Shown: positions 28,005 through 38,921, counted from the first letter of the stretch. The stretch is DNA of 64,000 bases from Ancylomarina salipaludis (GCF_004122035.1 NZ_SAXA01000001.1:482998-546997); one strand, 5' to 3'. Made by a program: numbers and translations. The notes: a model not told the origin generated them from the sequence alone.

Positions 28005-29396
28005 ATGAATTTTAAATTTTTAATGCTTCCTGTTTTAGCTTTTGCTTTTGCAGGTTCGGGTATGGCACAAACACAAGGTGCTATCGACAGCAAAACGCTT
28101 AACGAAATACGTAGCAGTTTCAATCCTGATGCTTCAACTCAAGCTTTGCAAAATGCAATAACAAACTGTAAGAGTATTCGTGATCTGGCACTTAATCGTT
28201 CAAAAATTGGTAAAACAGACCATTTCTTTAAATACAGAGTAGACGTTAAAGGTATCACCGACCAAAAAAGTTCTGGTCGTTGCTGGATGTTTACATCAAT
28301 GAATACCATTCGCCCAAATGTTATTAAAGATCTTAATCTAAGCTCATTTGACTTTTCGCATAACTACAACTATTTCTGGGATCTCTTCGAAAAATCGAAC
28401 TTGTTCTTAGAAAATATTATCGCCACTGCCGATAAGGATATGGGGGATCGTGAAGTTGTTCAATACTTCAAAAGCCCTGTTGACGATGGTGGTGTTTGGA
28501 ATTCTTTTTTCAATGTAGCTAAAAAATATGGCGTTGTTCCAACTGAAATTATGCCTGAAACAACAATTTCCAATAACACAGGTCAATTAAACCGTATCCT
28601 AAAAGAAAAACTAAGAGGCGAAGCCTACAAAATTCGTCAATTAGCAGTAAAAAAAGGAAACTCTAAAAAAGTTCAGGCTGCTAAAGTCGAGGTTCTAAAA
28701 GACGTTTATCGAATTTTAGCTCTTTCTCTAGGTCAACCTCCGGTAGATTTCACCTGGAGATATAAAGATGCAGATGGAAAAGTAAGTGAGGCTAAAAAAT
28801 ACACACCTCTTGAGTTTATGAATTTGGTAGCACCAGATTTCGCTAAAAACGAAATGGTAATGATTATGAACGATCCAACTCGTGAATACTATAAAGTTTA
28901 CGAAATTAAGAACTACCGTAATCTTACTGAAGGTGTAAACTGGACATACCTAAACTTGCCAAATGATGATATCAAAGCATTTGCAATGGCTTCTATCAAA
29001 AACAATCAGGCTATGTATGCTTCATGTGATGTGGGAAAACAGCATAATCGCAATGCAGGTGTGATGGATATGAATACTTACGATTACTCATCTTTATTCG
29101 GAGTTAAATTCGATATGGATAAAAAAGCGCGTGTCCTGACACGTCAATCGGGTTCATCGCATGCAATGACTCTTGTAGGCGTTGATGTTGATGAAAACGA
29201 AGTACCTGTAAAATGGGAATTCGAAAACTCATGGGGAACAAGCTCAGGTCACAATGGCTACATCAGTTTTACTGATGAATGGTTTAGTGAATACATGTTC
29301 CGTGTGGTTATCAACAAAAAATACTTGAACGAAAAGGCAATCAAAGCTCTTGACAGCAAGCCTATTCAACTACCAGTATGGGATTACATGTTCTAA
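28005..29396 (+). CDS. Exported C1B cysteine aminopeptidase (bleomycin hydrolase/PepC-like)
   Basis: A papain-superfamily peptidase of 463 aa. The active site is complete: Gln87 (DQKSSGRC), Cys93 (CWMF), His386 (SSHAMTLVG) and Asn408 (ENSWG). Family C1B enzymes form hexameric barrels and act as aminopeptidases. This one has a cleavable-looking signal peptide (hydrophobic residues 4-18, then SGMAQTQ), so it works in the periplasm or outside, unlike cytosolic PepC. It has its own promoter box and terminator. Confidence 0.92.
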   Translation: MNFKFLMLPVLAFAFAGSGMAQTQGAIDSKTLNEIRSSFNPDASTQALQNAITNCKSIRDLALNRSKIGKTDHFFKYRVDVKGITDQKSSGRCWMFTSMNTIRPNVIKDLNLSSFDFSHNYNYFWDLFEKSNLFLENIIATADKDMGDREVVQYFKSPVDDGGVWNSFFNVAKKYGVVPTEIMPETTISNNTGQLNRILKEKLRGEAYKIRQLAVKKGNSKKVQAAKVEVLKDVYRILALSLGQPPVDFTWRYKDADGKVSEAKKYTPLEFMNLVAPDFAKNEMVMIMNDPTREYYKVYEIKNYRNLTEGVNWTYLNLPNDDIKAFAMASIKNNQAMYASCDVGKQHNRNAGVMDMNTYDYSSLFGVKFDMDKKARVLTRQSGSSHAMTLVGVDVDENEVPVKWEFENSWGTSSGHNGYISFTDEWFSEYMFRVVINKKYLNEKAIKALDSKPIQLPVWDYMF

Positions 29397-29445
29397 TAAA
29401 ATGATTTGATCGTTCGTATTAGAATCACAACATACAATTTATCCT

Positions 29446-29476
29446 GCGCCTCAAAACAATGTTTTGGGGCGCTTTT
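29446..29476 (+). terminator. Terminator of the C1B peptidase gene
   Basis: 12-bp stem with one T-G pair (29446-29457 with 29461-29472), 3-base loop, then TTTT. Confidence 0.85.
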
Positions 29477-29589
29477 CGTTCTAAACCTATAGAGGATTAA
29501 CTCATCAAAAACAAAGATCAGAACATCAAATTATTCATTTTGATTGACTAAAATACCTAGGATCTCATGATCAGACTCACAGATATTCT

Positions 29590-29597
29590 TATCTTTG
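29590..29597 (+). promoter_or_regulatory. -7 promoter box for the aminotransferase gene
   Basis: TATCTTTG matches TAnnTTTG, about 50 bases before the ATG. Only TG is present in the -33 region. Confidence 0.45.
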
Positions 29598-29648
29598 AAT
29601 AAATCTAAATAAGCCTTAAAAAGAGAACCTATATACACAAATAAAATC

Positions 29649-30752
29649 ATGCAAATACGTAAGAGCGGAGCAAAATATTCGGCCATAGTTGGCATTGGAG
29701 AGAAGATTAAAACGAAGAGTATTGAGACAGGGAAAGAATATTTACTACTCAACCGTGGTGTAAATGCCGTTTGCAATATCGATTTAAAGTCTGTTGTTGA
29801 AGATATGGACTTTAATAGCACAGACATGCAGGTTTATCCACCTGCTCAGGGCCGATTGGAATTGCGTGAAGCAATCAATCAGCACTATTTTAACAACAAA
29901 AGCCAGCTTTCGAATATCAACATTAGCGGTGGAGGCATGTCAGCTCTCGATCTCACTTTCCAGACACTTCAGCTTGATCAAATCCTCTTACCCGAGTATT
30001 ATTGGGGCTCTTACTTTCAAGTAATGACTATTCGCGACATACAGGCTGGAAGTTATAGCGATTTTAACGACTTAGAAAATCGCTTAACCCAAATTAAAAA
30101 TTCCGCCGTCATTATCTGCGATCCCAACAATCCAATTGGGAATAAAATTGATGATTCTGAGCTGATTCGAATCATCAAAATTCTTAATGATAATGGAACA
30201 ACTGTTATTATCGATTGTCCTTACCGAAGAATTTTCTGTGATCAGGAAGACAAATTCTATCAGGAATTACTCGCCTTTAAAAATGTCATTATTGTTGAGA
30301 GTTTTAGTAAATCTTTAGGTCTGAGTGGTCAGCGATTAGGTTTTATTCATTCTATAAATCCGGAATTTAATACTGAACTTGGCATTCGTTTAATGTACGC
30401 AACGAATGGAATCAATGCCTTTTCACAACTATTGGTCGCTAGTTTATTAACATCCGAAAAAGGTAAACTGGCTAGCAACAATTTTAAAAAAATCACGGTT
30501 GACGGCATTCGTCAGAATATTGATTATTTAAAAGAAAAAGGACTCCTCGCATCTGAATTTTATACCGAAAACGAGGCAATTGGCATCTTTGTCATTCTAA
30601 ACAAATCAGAAGAAGAACTCTTAGAAAAAAGAATTGGATCGGTATCTCTAAGTTATTTTACGAGGTGCAATAAGGAAAAGGCTGCCCAATACGCCCGAAT
30701 TTGCGTATCGGTAGATCCTGATAAATTCAAACAGTATTTCGATCAATTCTAA
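29649..30752 (+). CDS. Class I/II pyridoxal-phosphate aminotransferase
   Basis: A 367-aa fold-type I PLP enzyme. The PLP lysine is Lys221 in SFSKSLGLSGQRLGF, with the cofactor-binding CDPNNPIGN and IDCPYRR segments upstream and an arginine near the C-terminus (YARICVSVD) for the substrate carboxylate. It belongs with aspartate/aromatic-type aminotransferases; the amino-acid substrate cannot be read. The lytic transglycosylase gene follows within 50 bases and may be co-transcribed. Confidence 0.88.
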   Translation: MQIRKSGAKYSAIVGIGEKIKTKSIETGKEYLLLNRGVNAVCNIDLKSVVEDMDFNSTDMQVYPPAQGRLELREAINQHYFNNKSQLSNINISGGGMSALDLTFQTLQLDQILLPEYYWGSYFQVMTIRDIQAGSYSDFNDLENRLTQIKNSAVIICDPNNPIGNKIDDSELIRIIKILNDNGTTVIIDCPYRRIFCDQEDKFYQELLAFKNVIIVESFSKSLGLSGQRLGFIHSINPEFNTELGIRLMYATNGINAFSQLLVASLLTSEKGKLASNNFKKITVDGIRQNIDYLKEKGLLASEFYTENEAIGIFVILNKSEEELLEKRIGSVSLSYFTRCNKEKAAQYARICVSVDPDKFKQYFDQF

Positions 30753-30800
30753 AAAAAATTACAAGCCGATTTGTTGACAAGCACGCTAAAAAAACAACCC

Positions 30801-31787
30801 ATGTTCAAAAATAGTATCACCAAAAATATTTTACTTACTCTGGCCCTGATTGTCTGTGGCTATATCGTTGCTCAGTTGTTTAATTATTCTATATTATCAA
30901 ACCAAGATAACGAACACAATGGTACAGAGTATATGGATAAATACAATGTCTATGCCATCCAGATTCCCAGTCAACTTCAGTTTGCTGAGGAAGACATTCC
31001 TCTTGAACGTTGGGATGTAAAAGAATCTCTTGATAGAGAATTACTCATAAATACCTATTGGCAATCGCAAACCTTGCTCTTTTTTAAACGAGCTAATCGC
31101 TATTTTCCAATTATCGAACCTATTCTTAAACAAGAAAATGTTCCGGACGATTTCAAATATTTAGCCTTAATAGAAAGTGGTTTGGTGCCTACGGTTGTAT
31201 CTCCTGCTGGTGCAGTAGGTGTTTGGCAATTTATGGTGCCTACCGCAAAAGACTATAATCTGGAAATAAATAAAGAAATTGACGAACGTTACAATGTTGA
31301 AAAATCGACCTATGCTGCTTGTAAGTATTTGAAAGATTCTTACGCAAAATTCGGTTCATGGTCTTTGGTTGCTGCCTCCTATAATGCGGGTCGCACTCAC
31401 ATATTAACACAAATGAAACTTCAGGATGCAGGGAGTTATTACGATTTATTGCTTGGTGAAGAATCTGCACGTTATCTGTTCCGGATTGTAGCTGCAAAAC
31501 TCATTATGGAAAATCCGCAGAATTTTGGCTTCAAGTTTCGCGACTGTGACCTATACCCTAATATTCCAACTCGCAAGCTTAAAATCAAAACCGGCATTAA
31601 AGATTTTGCTCTCTTTGCTAAAGAAAACGGGGTCAATTACAAAATTTTAAAATTCTTTAATCCCTGGCTTAGAAAGTCCTATCTCACAAATAAATATAAA
31701 AAAGAGTACGAAATTACACTTCCTGCCAAAGGATATATTAATTTTGCATTTTCTGAATACAAAGCGTCTCAAGAAAAAAAAGAATAG
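30801..31787 (+). CDS. Membrane-anchored lytic transglycosylase (SLT domain)
   Basis: Cleaves peptidoglycan glycan strands with formation of 1,6-anhydroMurNAc. The 328-aa protein has an N-terminal membrane segment (about 9-30) and a goose-lysozyme-like SLT domain with the catalytic Glu125 in LALIESGL, followed by SPAGAVGVWQFM and AASYNAGRTH. The C-terminal part (about 240-328) is LysM-like in spacing but not clearly so. I chose the ATG at 30801; the longer frame begins with a TTG at 30771. It resembles MltD-type enzymes. Confidence 0.88.
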   Translation: MFKNSITKNILLTLALIVCGYIVAQLFNYSILSNQDNEHNGTEYMDKYNVYAIQIPSQLQFAEEDIPLERWDVKESLDRELLINTYWQSQTLLFFKRANRYFPIIEPILKQENVPDDFKYLALIESGLVPTVVSPAGAVGVWQFMVPTAKDYNLEINKEIDERYNVEKSTYAACKYLKDSYAKFGSWSLVAASYNAGRTHILTQMKLQDAGSYYDLLLGEESARYLFRIVAAKLIMENPQNFGFKFRDCDLYPNIPTRKLKIKTGIKDFALFAKENGVNYKILKFFNPWLRKSYLTNKYKKEYEITLPAKGYINFAFSEYKASQEKKE

Positions 31788-31852
31788 AGAACTGGCTTAT
31801 GAGACTAAATAATGCTTAACAAGCCTTCAGAAAATTGAGAGTATAAAAGCAC

Positions 31853-31858
31853 AAGGAG
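31853..31858 (+). promoter_or_regulatory. Shine-Dalgarno site supporting the TTG start of uvrA
   Basis: AAGGAG ends 8 bases before the TTG at 31867. Strong Shine-Dalgarno sites are rare in Bacteroidota, and this one decides the start. Confidence 0.6.
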
Positions 31859-31866
31859 ATTGTAGA

Positions 31867-34725
31867 TTGAAAGATATAGCTAAACAAACCGTTTCAAATG
31901 AAATCCTGGAAACTGAGAACATCGATGTTCTGGGTGCCCGAGTTCATAATCTTAAAAATATAGATGTTAGCATTCCACGTAACCAATTGTCGGTAATTAC
32001 CGGCTTAAGTGGTAGTGGAAAATCATCATTGGCTTTCGATACAATTTATGCCGAAGGCCAACGTCGCTACATCGAAACGTTCTCTGCATATGCACGTCAA
32101 TTCCTTGGAGGGATGGAACGCCCCGATGTGGATAAAATCACAGGGCTGAGTCCGGTAATTGCCATAGAGCAAAAAACAACGAACAAAAACCCACGATCAA
32201 CAGTCGGTACTATTACGGAGCTTTACGACTTTCTTCGATTACTTTTTGCCAGAGCCAGTGTCGCCTATTCGTATGAGACAGGCGAAAAAATGGTGAAGTA
32301 TACCGATGAGCAAATCATCGACCTGATCTACAATAAATTCAACGAAAAGCGTATTTATATACTAGCCCCGGTTGTTAAGGGACGAAAAGGTCACTACAAA
32401 GAACTGTTCGAACAAATTAGAAAGAAAGGCTTTCTCTACGCTCGTGTCGATGGCGAAATTGTGGAACTCCTTCATGGATTTAAGGTAGATCGCTATAAAA
32501 GCCACACCATTGAAATTCTTATCGACAAATTAGTCGTGGATGAAGTTGGAGACAAACGTCTGAAAGAATCAATTCAGACGGCTATGAAACATGGCAAAGG
32601 CATCACCATGATTATGGACAAGGATAGTGGAGAGGTAAAATATTACAGTCGCTTGCTGATGTGTCCAAGCACAGGGCTTTCCTACAACACGCCTGCACCA
32701 CACAGTTTTTCTTTTAATTCACCACATGGAGCTTGCCCAAAATGTAAAGGACTGGGACAAATTAGTGCCATCGATATTGAAAAAATTATTCCCGATGACA
32801 GTATCAGTATCCACTCAGGAGGTATTGTTCCATTAGGGAAATATAAGAATAGCCTGATATTTTGGCAAATTGAAGCCATTGCCCGCAAGTACAATTTCGA
32901 TTTAAAAACTGCAATCAAAGATATTCCGGAAGAAGCTTTAAGCATTATTCTGGATGGTTCGAGCGAAACTTTCAAACTTGAGAATACACCTTTAGGAAGT
33001 TCTTCAAACTACTTTTTAAGTTTTGACGGGGTTCTGAAATATATCTCAAATCAGGAAAACAGCACCACTTCGAAAAAAGCAAAAAAGTGGGCCGAACAAT
33101 TCATAAAGACGACACTTTGTCCAACTTGTGAAGGGCAGCGTTTAAAAAAAGAATCGCTTTATTTCAGAATACACGATAAAAATATTACAGATCTAGCTCA
33201 AATGGATCTTAGTCTTTTAAGCGAATGGTTTTCAGAAGTAGAAGCCCACTTAAGCGACAAACAACTAAAGATAGCAACTGAGGTTTTAAAAGAAATCCGC
33301 GATCGACTGGAATTCCTTCTTGATGTCGGCTTGGAGTATTTATCATTAAACAGAAGTTCGGTAAGCCTTTCAGGTGGCGAATCACAACGTATCCGACTGG
33401 CAACACAAATCGGTTCGCAACTGGTTAATGTCCTTTATATACTCGATGAACCCAGTATTGGTTTACACCAAAGAGACAATCAAAAATTGATTCATTCCCT
33501 ACGCCAACTTCGCGATTCGGGTAATTCGGTTGTCGTTGTTGAGCACGATAAGGATATGATTCAATCCGCTGACTACGTTGTGGATATGGGGCCATTTGCC
33601 GGAAAACATGGAGGAGAAGTTGTTTTTGCAGGGACTCCGGATAAAATGCTTAAGGGGAATAGCCTAACCTCGCAATACATCAACGGGGAAAAAGAAATTC
33701 AAGTTCCGGCTGAGCGTAGGAAAGGAAATGGTAAAACCATTGAATTGACGGGTTGTAAAGGAAACAACTTAAAAAATGTGGATATTAGTTTTCCTCTTGG
33801 GCAATTCATTTGCGTTACCGGCGTTTCGGGAAGCGGCAAATCAAGTTTGATTAATGGCACACTGCAACCTATCCTTTCTCAACATTTTTACCGATCAGTT
33901 AAAGATCCTTTAAGCTACGATAAGCTTACAGGTATAGAGCATATCGACAAAGTTGTGGAGGTGAATCAAGCACCATTGGGGAAAACCCCACGTTCAAACC
34001 CGGCAACCTACACCAATGTTTTTGGTGATATCCGTAAACTTTTCGAAAAACTACCTGAATCCCTAATCCGGGGCTATAAGGCAGGTCGATTTTCGTTTAA
34101 CGTGAAAGGTGGACGTTGCGAAACCTGCCAGGGAGCAGGCGTTCGTGCCATCGAAATGAATTTTCTTCCTGATGTTTACGTGCATTGCGATGAATGTAAC
34201 GGGAAACGCTACAATCGCGAAACCCTTGAGGTCAGATATAAGGGAAAATCAATTGGCGATGTCTTGGATATGACCATCAATCAGGCTGTTAAATTTTTCG
34301 AAAATATTCCAAGCATTCTGCCTAAACTAAAAGTTTTGCAGGACGTTGGTTTGGGGTATATCACACTGGGACAACCCTCAACTACCCTATCCGGTGGTGA
34401 ATCTCAGCGCGTTAAACTGGCCACTGAACTTGCCAAACGCGATACAGGTCAAACCCTTTATATTCTGGATGAACCCACAACGGGTTTACATTTTGAAGAT
34501 ATCCGCGTATTGCTTGAAGTCCTTGATCGTCTGGTAAACAAAGGCAATACGGTAATCGTCATTGAGCACAACATGGATGTAATTAAGGTAGCAGATCATA
34601 TTATTGATATTGGACCTGAAGGTGGTCGAAATGGAGGCCGGATTTTGTATTCAGGAACTCCGGAAGAGCTTGTGAAATGTAAAGAATCCTTCACAGCAAA
34701 ATTTCTTAAGGAAGAGTTGCTTTAA
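31867..34725 (+). CDS. uvrA: Excinuclease ABC subunit A
   Basis: DNA-damage recognition ATPase of nucleotide excision repair (UvrABC). The 952-aa protein has two ABC modules: Walker A SGSGKSS in both halves and signatures [11 protein letters not shown] and [11 protein letters not shown]. Zinc-binding cysteine pairs are at CPKCKG, CPTCEG and CETCQG, with CDECNG closing the C-terminal zinc module. It appears to start at a TTG at 31867: no ATG occurs in frame before the Walker A region, and an AAGGAG Shine-Dalgarno (31853-31858) sits 8 bases upstream, which is unusual for this genome. Length and motifs are standard. Confidence 0.96.
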   Translation: MKDIAKQTVSNEILETENIDVLGARVHNLKNIDVSIPRNQLSVITGLSGSGKSSLAFDTIYAEGQRRYIETFSAYARQFLGGMERPDVDKITGLSPVIAIEQKTTNKNPRSTVGTITELYDFLRLLFARASVAYSYETGEKMVKYTDEQIIDLIYNKFNEKRIYILAPVVKGRKGHYKELFEQIRKKGFLYARVDGEIVELLHGFKVDRYKSHTIEILIDKLVVDEVGDKRLKESIQTAMKHGKGITMIMDKDSGEVKYYSRLLMCPSTGLSYNTPAPHSFSFNSPHGACPKCKGLGQISAIDIEKIIPDDSISIHSGGIVPLGKYKNSLIFWQIEAIARKYNFDLKTAIKDIPEEALSIILDGSSETFKLENTPLGSSSNYFLSFDGVLKYISNQENSTTSKKAKKWAEQFIKTTLCPTCEGQRLKKESLYFRIHDKNITDLAQMDLSLLSEWFSEVEAHLSDKQLKIATEVLKEIRDRLEFLLDVGLEYLSLNRSSVSLSGGESQRIRLATQIGSQLVNVLYILDEPSIGLHQRDNQKLIHSLRQLRDSGNSVVVVEHDKDMIQSADYVVDMGPFAGKHGGEVVFAGTPDKMLKGNSLTSQYINGEKEIQVPAERRKGNGKTIELTGCKGNNLKNVDISFPLGQFICVTGVSGSGKSSLINGTLQPILSQHFYRSVKDPLSYDKLTGIEHIDKVVEVNQAPLGKTPRSNPATYTNVFGDIRKLFEKLPESLIRGYKAGRFSFNVKGGRCETCQGAGVRAIEMNFLPDVYVHCDECNGKRYNRETLEVRYKGKSIGDVLDMTINQAVKFFENIPSILPKLKVLQDVGLGYITLGQPSTTLSGGESQRVKLATELAKRDTGQTLYILDEPTTGLHFEDIRVLLEVLDRLVNKGNTVIVIEHNMDVIKVADHIIDIGPEGGRNGGRILYSGTPEELVKCKESFTAKFLKEELL

Positions 34726-34738
34726 TTGGGTTCTGAGA

Positions 34739-34768
34739 TTGCTAATTGAGTAAAATATTTTACATTTG
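34739..34768 (+). promoter_or_regulatory. Full-consensus Bacteroidota promoter for the Zn/Mn importer genes
   Basis: TTG (34739-34741), exactly 19 bases, then TACATTTG (34761-34768), 38 bases before the substrate-binding-protein ATG. No Zur-like palindrome was recognised nearby. Confidence 0.7.
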
Positions 34769-34806
34769 TTATTTGAAACTATTCTAAATTAAAGAATCAA
34801 AATCAA

Positions 34807-35676
34807 ATGAATAAAATCACTCTACTAATACTATGCCTGGGAATTTCGTTGGGATTTCAAGCATGTAATTCGAAACAAAACAAAGTTGATAATAAACTGA
34901 TTTCGGTCAGTATTCTACCTCAAAAATACTTTATCGAACGTATTGCCGGTAATGATTTTAAAGTGAACGTGCTTATTCCACCAGGGGCAAGCCCAGCCAG
35001 CTACGAGCCAACGCCAAGACAGATGCAGGAAATGTCTCAATCATCCTTGTATCTAAAAATCGGTCATATCCCATTCGAAAAAGCTTGGTTAGGAAAACTG
35101 TTGAATGGCAAATCTAAAATCAAAAGCATCGATATTTCTGAAGGAATTGAATTTATTAAGGGGCCCGAATTTCGTCATGGCGATCATGTTCACGAAGGAG
35201 GAATCGATCCGCATGTTTGGTCATCACCTAAAACGGCAAAACAATTGGTTGCCAACACATTTAAGGTTTTAGTTGAATTGGCACCTGAAAAAAAACAGGA
35301 ATACACGATGAATTATATGAAGTTGATGACGGATATCAACATCATGGATAAAGGTGCAGAAGCTATTTTTGACCAAATGCCCTCAAAAGCATTCATGATT
35401 TATCATCCGGCACTTTCATATATTGCCCGTGACTATGGTTTGACTCAAATATCAATTGAACACGATGGTAAAGCCCCATCGCCGGCTCATATGAAAGAGA
35501 TGCTTGATCTTGCTAAGAAGAATAATATCAAAATCGTCTTCCTGCAGAAACAATTTAATATTGAAAATGCAAAAACCATAGCGGCAGAAATTGATGCCGA
35601 ATTGATTCAAATAGATCCTTTAAGTGAAAATTGGTTAACCGAAATGAATCGAATATTAAGCTATCTAAAACGATAA
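34807..35676 (+). CDS. Metal ABC transporter substrate-binding lipoprotein (ZnuA/MntA-like)
   Basis: Cluster A-I solute-binding protein of 289 aa for Zn2+ or Mn2+. It has a lipobox ending QAC (Cys about 20). Metal ligands are visible: GHIPFEK, HGDHVHEGG with GIDPHVW, YHPALSYIARDY and EHDGKAPSP. The short His/Asp-rich loop before DPHVW is typical of zinc-binding members. It heads the three-gene cluster binding protein-ATPase-permease. Zinc is more likely than manganese, but this is inference. Confidence 0.9.
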   Translation: MNKITLLILCLGISLGFQACNSKQNKVDNKLISVSILPQKYFIERIAGNDFKVNVLIPPGASPASYEPTPRQMQEMSQSSLYLKIGHIPFEKAWLGKLLNGKSKIKSIDISEGIEFIKGPEFRHGDHVHEGGIDPHVWSSPKTAKQLVANTFKVLVELAPEKKQEYTMNYMKLMTDINIMDKGAEAIFDQMPSKAFMIYHPALSYIARDYGLTQISIEHDGKAPSPAHMKEMLDLAKKNNIKIVFLQKQFNIENAKTIAAEIDAELIQIDPLSENWLTEMNRILSYLKR

Positions 35677-35795
35677 TTAGCTTCGTATTGATTCGTAAAA
35701 ACACTTGTTTAAATCCAAAATCATATTTTCTGAGAATTACTTCGTATTTTGTATAAACTCAGAATATTAGTTGATCTCAAAATAACAAGACTAAA

Positions 35796-36533
35796 ATGAC
35801 CAAACTACTTGAATTGAAGTCCGTTTATGCTGGTTACGACAACAAAATCGTTTTAAGGGATGTTGATCTCATTGTTAAGAAAAATGATTTCATAGGTATT
35901 ATTGGCCCCAATGGTGGTGGAAAAACAACCCTGCTAAAGGTGATATTAGGCTTGATAAAACCCATTGAAGGAAGCATAAAATTCAATAACATCGATGACA
36001 ATCTGATTGGTTATCTGCCACAGATTAATACCATCGATCGAAAATTTCCAATTTCTGTCCGCGAAGTCATTTTATCGGGACTAATGTCACACAAAAAGTT
36101 ATTTGGCAGATATCAATCCGAAGATAAAAGGAAAGCAAAAGAATTAATGGAGCAAATGGGTATTCTTCATCTTAAGAATAAGAATATCGGAGAGCTTTCC
36201 GGGGGTCAGTTACAACGGGTATTTCTTTGTCGGGCCATCATCTCCAATCCTCAAATCCTCATTCTTGATGAACCTGACACCTATGTCGACAGCCATTTTG
36301 AGATGGAATTGTACGGGGTGTTAGATAAGCTTAACGAACACATGGCCATCATTCTGGTTTCCCATGATATCGGAACCATAAGTTCACATGTTAAAACCAT
36401 TGCATGTGTCAACGGAAGTTTGTGTTATCACGATTCAAACATTATCAACCAGGAACAACTCAAAACATACAACTGTCCCATCGATTTAATTACCCATGGC
36501 GATGTCCCTCATCGCGTTTTGAAAAAACATTAA
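35796..36533 (+). CDS. Metal ABC transporter ATP-binding protein (ZnuC-like)
   Basis: A 245-aa ABC ATPase with Walker A GPNGGGKTT (about 39-47), signature LSGGQLQRVFL, Walker B ILILDEPDTYVD and switch His in SHDIG. The DEPDT and YVDSHFEMELY pattern is characteristic of ZnuC/MntB-type ATPases. It powers import with the flanking binding protein and permease; 28 bases separate it from the permease gene. Confidence 0.92.
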   Translation: MTKLLELKSVYAGYDNKIVLRDVDLIVKKNDFIGIIGPNGGGKTTLLKVILGLIKPIEGSIKFNNIDDNLIGYLPQINTIDRKFPISVREVILSGLMSHKKLFGRYQSEDKRKAKELMEQMGILHLKNKNIGELSGGQLQRVFLCRAIISNPQILILDEPDTYVDSHFEMELYGVLDKLNEHMAIILVSHDIGTISSHVKTIACVNGSLCYHDSNIINQEQLKTYNCPIDLITHGDVPHRVLKKH

Positions 36534-36561
36534 ATCACAGACCAACTGAAATCAAAGATTC

Positions 36562-37398
36562 ATGAACGAAATCATTGACATTTTAAGCTATAATTTCTTC
36601 CAAAATGCCATTGGTGCAGCTATTCTGGCCAGCATCTCCTGTGGAATTATTGGAACATATATCGTTGCCCGACGCATTGTATTCATCAGTGGAGGAATCA
36701 CTCATGCCTCATTTGGAGGCATTGGCATTGCCTGGTTTCTTGGACTCAATCCCATACTGGGAGCGGCCATCTTTGGTGTTTTTTCGGCATTGGGAATCGA
36801 GTGGGTTTCGAAGAAAACAGATGTGCGACAGGACTCTGTCATAGGTATCCTTTGGGCATTGGGAATGGCATTGGGAATTATTTTTATTTATATGACCCCG
36901 GGTTATGCCCCAAATCTCATGAGTTTCTTATTTGGTAGTATTCTAACGGTATCGAGTCTCGACCTGTACCTGCTTTCAGCCTTAAGTGTTCTAACCATTT
37001 CTGTTTTTGCCCTAATGATGCGCCCTATTGTTTATGTGGCCTTTGACGAGACCTATGCACAAACACATAAAGCACCCGTTCAATTTCTCAACTACCTGAT
37101 GATTGCCCTGGTCGCTTTAGCCATTGTTTTAAACATCAAAGTGGTGGGAATCATACTGGTCATTTCATTTTTAACCATTCCACAAACCATTGCCAATATG
37201 TTTACGCAAGATTTTGGTAAAATGATTATCGGAGCAATAACTTTTGGCATAATTGGCTCACTTTTAGGTTTGTTTATGGCTTACAAACTTAATGTCCCAT
37301 CGGGTGCTACCATTATATTCTCATTCGTCATTTTGTTTATCATTGCAAAAATAGTTCAATTAAGTCTTTTAAAACTAAGTAGAAAAGTAGACGAATAG
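36562..37398 (+). CDS. Metal ABC transporter permease (ZnuB-like)
   Basis: A 278-aa ABC-3 family permease with about eight hydrophobic segments, including the SGGITHASFGGIGI stretch (about 39-52) shared by ZnuB/MntC-type permeases and a loop following VGIILVISFLTIPQ. It completes the metal importer with the two upstream genes. No terminator with a T tract is evident before lpdA. Confidence 0.92.
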   Translation: MNEIIDILSYNFFQNAIGAAILASISCGIIGTYIVARRIVFISGGITHASFGGIGIAWFLGLNPILGAAIFGVFSALGIEWVSKKTDVRQDSVIGILWALGMALGIIFIYMTPGYAPNLMSFLFGSILTVSSLDLYLLSALSVLTISVFALMMRPIVYVAFDETYAQTHKAPVQFLNYLMIALVALAIVLNIKVVGIILVISFLTIPQTIANMFTQDFGKMIIGAITFGIIGSLLGLFMAYKLNVPSGATIIFSFVILFIIAKIVQLSLLKLSRKVDE

Positions 37399-37526
37399 GC
37401 GTTATTTAGAATTAGAATTAATAAATTAGCATCGAATTTAAAAAAGATCGGGATTCTATAATTACAGAATCATAAACAGATCGAAAAACGTAATATGTAT
37501 TAATAAACTAAACAACAATAATAAAA

Positions 37527-38921
37527 ATGACTTACGATTTAATAGTAGTAGGAAGTGGACCCGGAGGCTATGTAGCCGCCATCAGAGGTGCACAATTGGG
37601 TATGAACGTTGCCGTAGTTGAACGTGCCGAACTTGGTGGTATCTGTTTAAACTGGGGATGTATCCCAACCAAATCATTATTAAAATCAGCTCAGGTATTC
37701 GATTATATGAAGCATTCTGCTGATTATGGTATCGCTGTAGAAGGTGAAATCAAGCCTGATTTTGAAAAAATTGTGGCTCGTAGCCGTGGCGTTGCCGACA
37801 AAATGAGTGCAGGTATTCAATATTTATTGAAAAAGAACAAGGTTACTGTTATCAATGGTTTTGGTAAACTAACTGCTGATAAGAAACTGGAAGTTTTGGC
37901 TGAAGATGGTAGCAAAACCAACTACGAAGCGAAACATATCATTTTAGCAACAGGTGCTCGCTCCCGCGAATTACCAAACTTGCCTCAGGATGGTAAAACT
38001 ATTATTGGTTATCGTAAAGCTCTAACTCTTGAGAAATTACCTAAATCGATGATTGTTGTTGGTTCTGGTGCAATTGGATCTGAGTTTGCTTACTTCTACT
38101 CAAGCCTTGGAACTCAGGTTACTTTGGTTGAGTTTATGCCAAACATTCTTCCTATTGAGGACGAAGAAGTTTCAAAACAAATGGGACGTTCGTTCAAAAA
38201 GAATAAAATTAAGGTGATGGTTAACTCATCGGTTGAGTCTGTTGAAGGAACCGAAGGAGATCTAAAAGTAAACATCAAAAATAAAAAAGGTGAGATCGAA
38301 GTTCACGAGTGTGAAATCGTTCTTTCAGCTGTAGGTATTACACCTAATACTGAAAATATTGGTCTTGAAGAGGCTGGTGTTGCAACCGAAAACGGACGTG
38401 TAGTTGTTGACGAGTATTTCCGTACAAATGTTGAGGGCGTTTATGCGATTGGTGATATCGTAGCAGGCCCTGCATTAGCTCACGTGGCTTCTGCTGAAGG
38501 TATCTGTTGTGTAGAGAAAATCGCAGGTATGCATGTTGAGCCTATCGACTACACGACTATCCCTGGTTGTACATACACCACTCCCGAAGTTGCTTCAATG
38601 GGATTGACTGAAAAGGCTGCACAGGAAGCTGGTCACGAAATTAAAGTGGGTAAATTCCCATTCTCTGCTTCAGGTAAAGCAAGTGCTGCCGGTGCCAACG
38701 AAGGTTTTGTAAAATTGATTTTCGATGCGAAATATGGTGAGCTTTTAGGAGCCCATATGGTGGGTGCTAATGTCACCGAGATGATTGCTGAATTAGTCGT
38801 AGCCCGTAAACTTGAAACCACAGGTCACGAGTTAATCAAAGCTATCCATCCTCATCCAACCATGAGTGAAGCGATAATGGAAGCAGCTGCTGCTGCCTAT
38901 GATGAAGTGATTCATATTTAA
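37527..38921 (+). CDS. lpdA: Dihydrolipoyl dehydrogenase
   Basis: E3 flavoprotein of 2-oxo acid dehydrogenase complexes and/or the glycine cleavage system. The 464-aa protein has the FAD-binding GSGPGGYVAAI (9-19), redox-active Cys40 and Cys45 in GGICLNWGCIPTKS, the NAD-binding GSGAIGSEFA, and the catalytic His in HPHPTMSEA near residue 446. Length is normal. No E1 or E2 gene is adjacent, so which complex it serves is open. A strong hairpin follows. Confidence 0.96.
   Translation: MTYDLIVVGSGPGGYVAAIRGAQLGMNVAVVERAELGGICLNWGCIPTKSLLKSAQVFDYMKHSADYGIAVEGEIKPDFEKIVARSRGVADKMSAGIQYLLKKNKVTVINGFGKLTADKKLEVLAEDGSKTNYEAKHIILATGARSRELPNLPQDGKTIIGYRKALTLEKLPKSMIVVGSGAIGSEFAYFYSSLGTQVTLVEFMPNILPIEDEEVSKQMGRSFKKNKIKVMVNSSVESVEGTEGDLKVNIKNKKGEIEVHECEIVLSAVGITPNTENIGLEEAGVATENGRVVVDEYFRTNVEGVYAIGDIVAGPALAHVASAEGICCVEKIAGMHVEPIDYTTIPGCTYTTPEVASMGLTEKAAQEAGHEIKVGKFPFSASGKASAAGANEGFVKLIFDAKYGELLGAHMVGANVTEMIAELVVARKLETTGHELIKAIHPHPTMSEAIMEAAAAAYDEVIHI

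Noticed and set aside
29531..29827. 98-aa minus-strand frame overlapping the aminotransferase start
   Set aside because: Overlaps a well-supported gene and its promoter box; no recognisable content.
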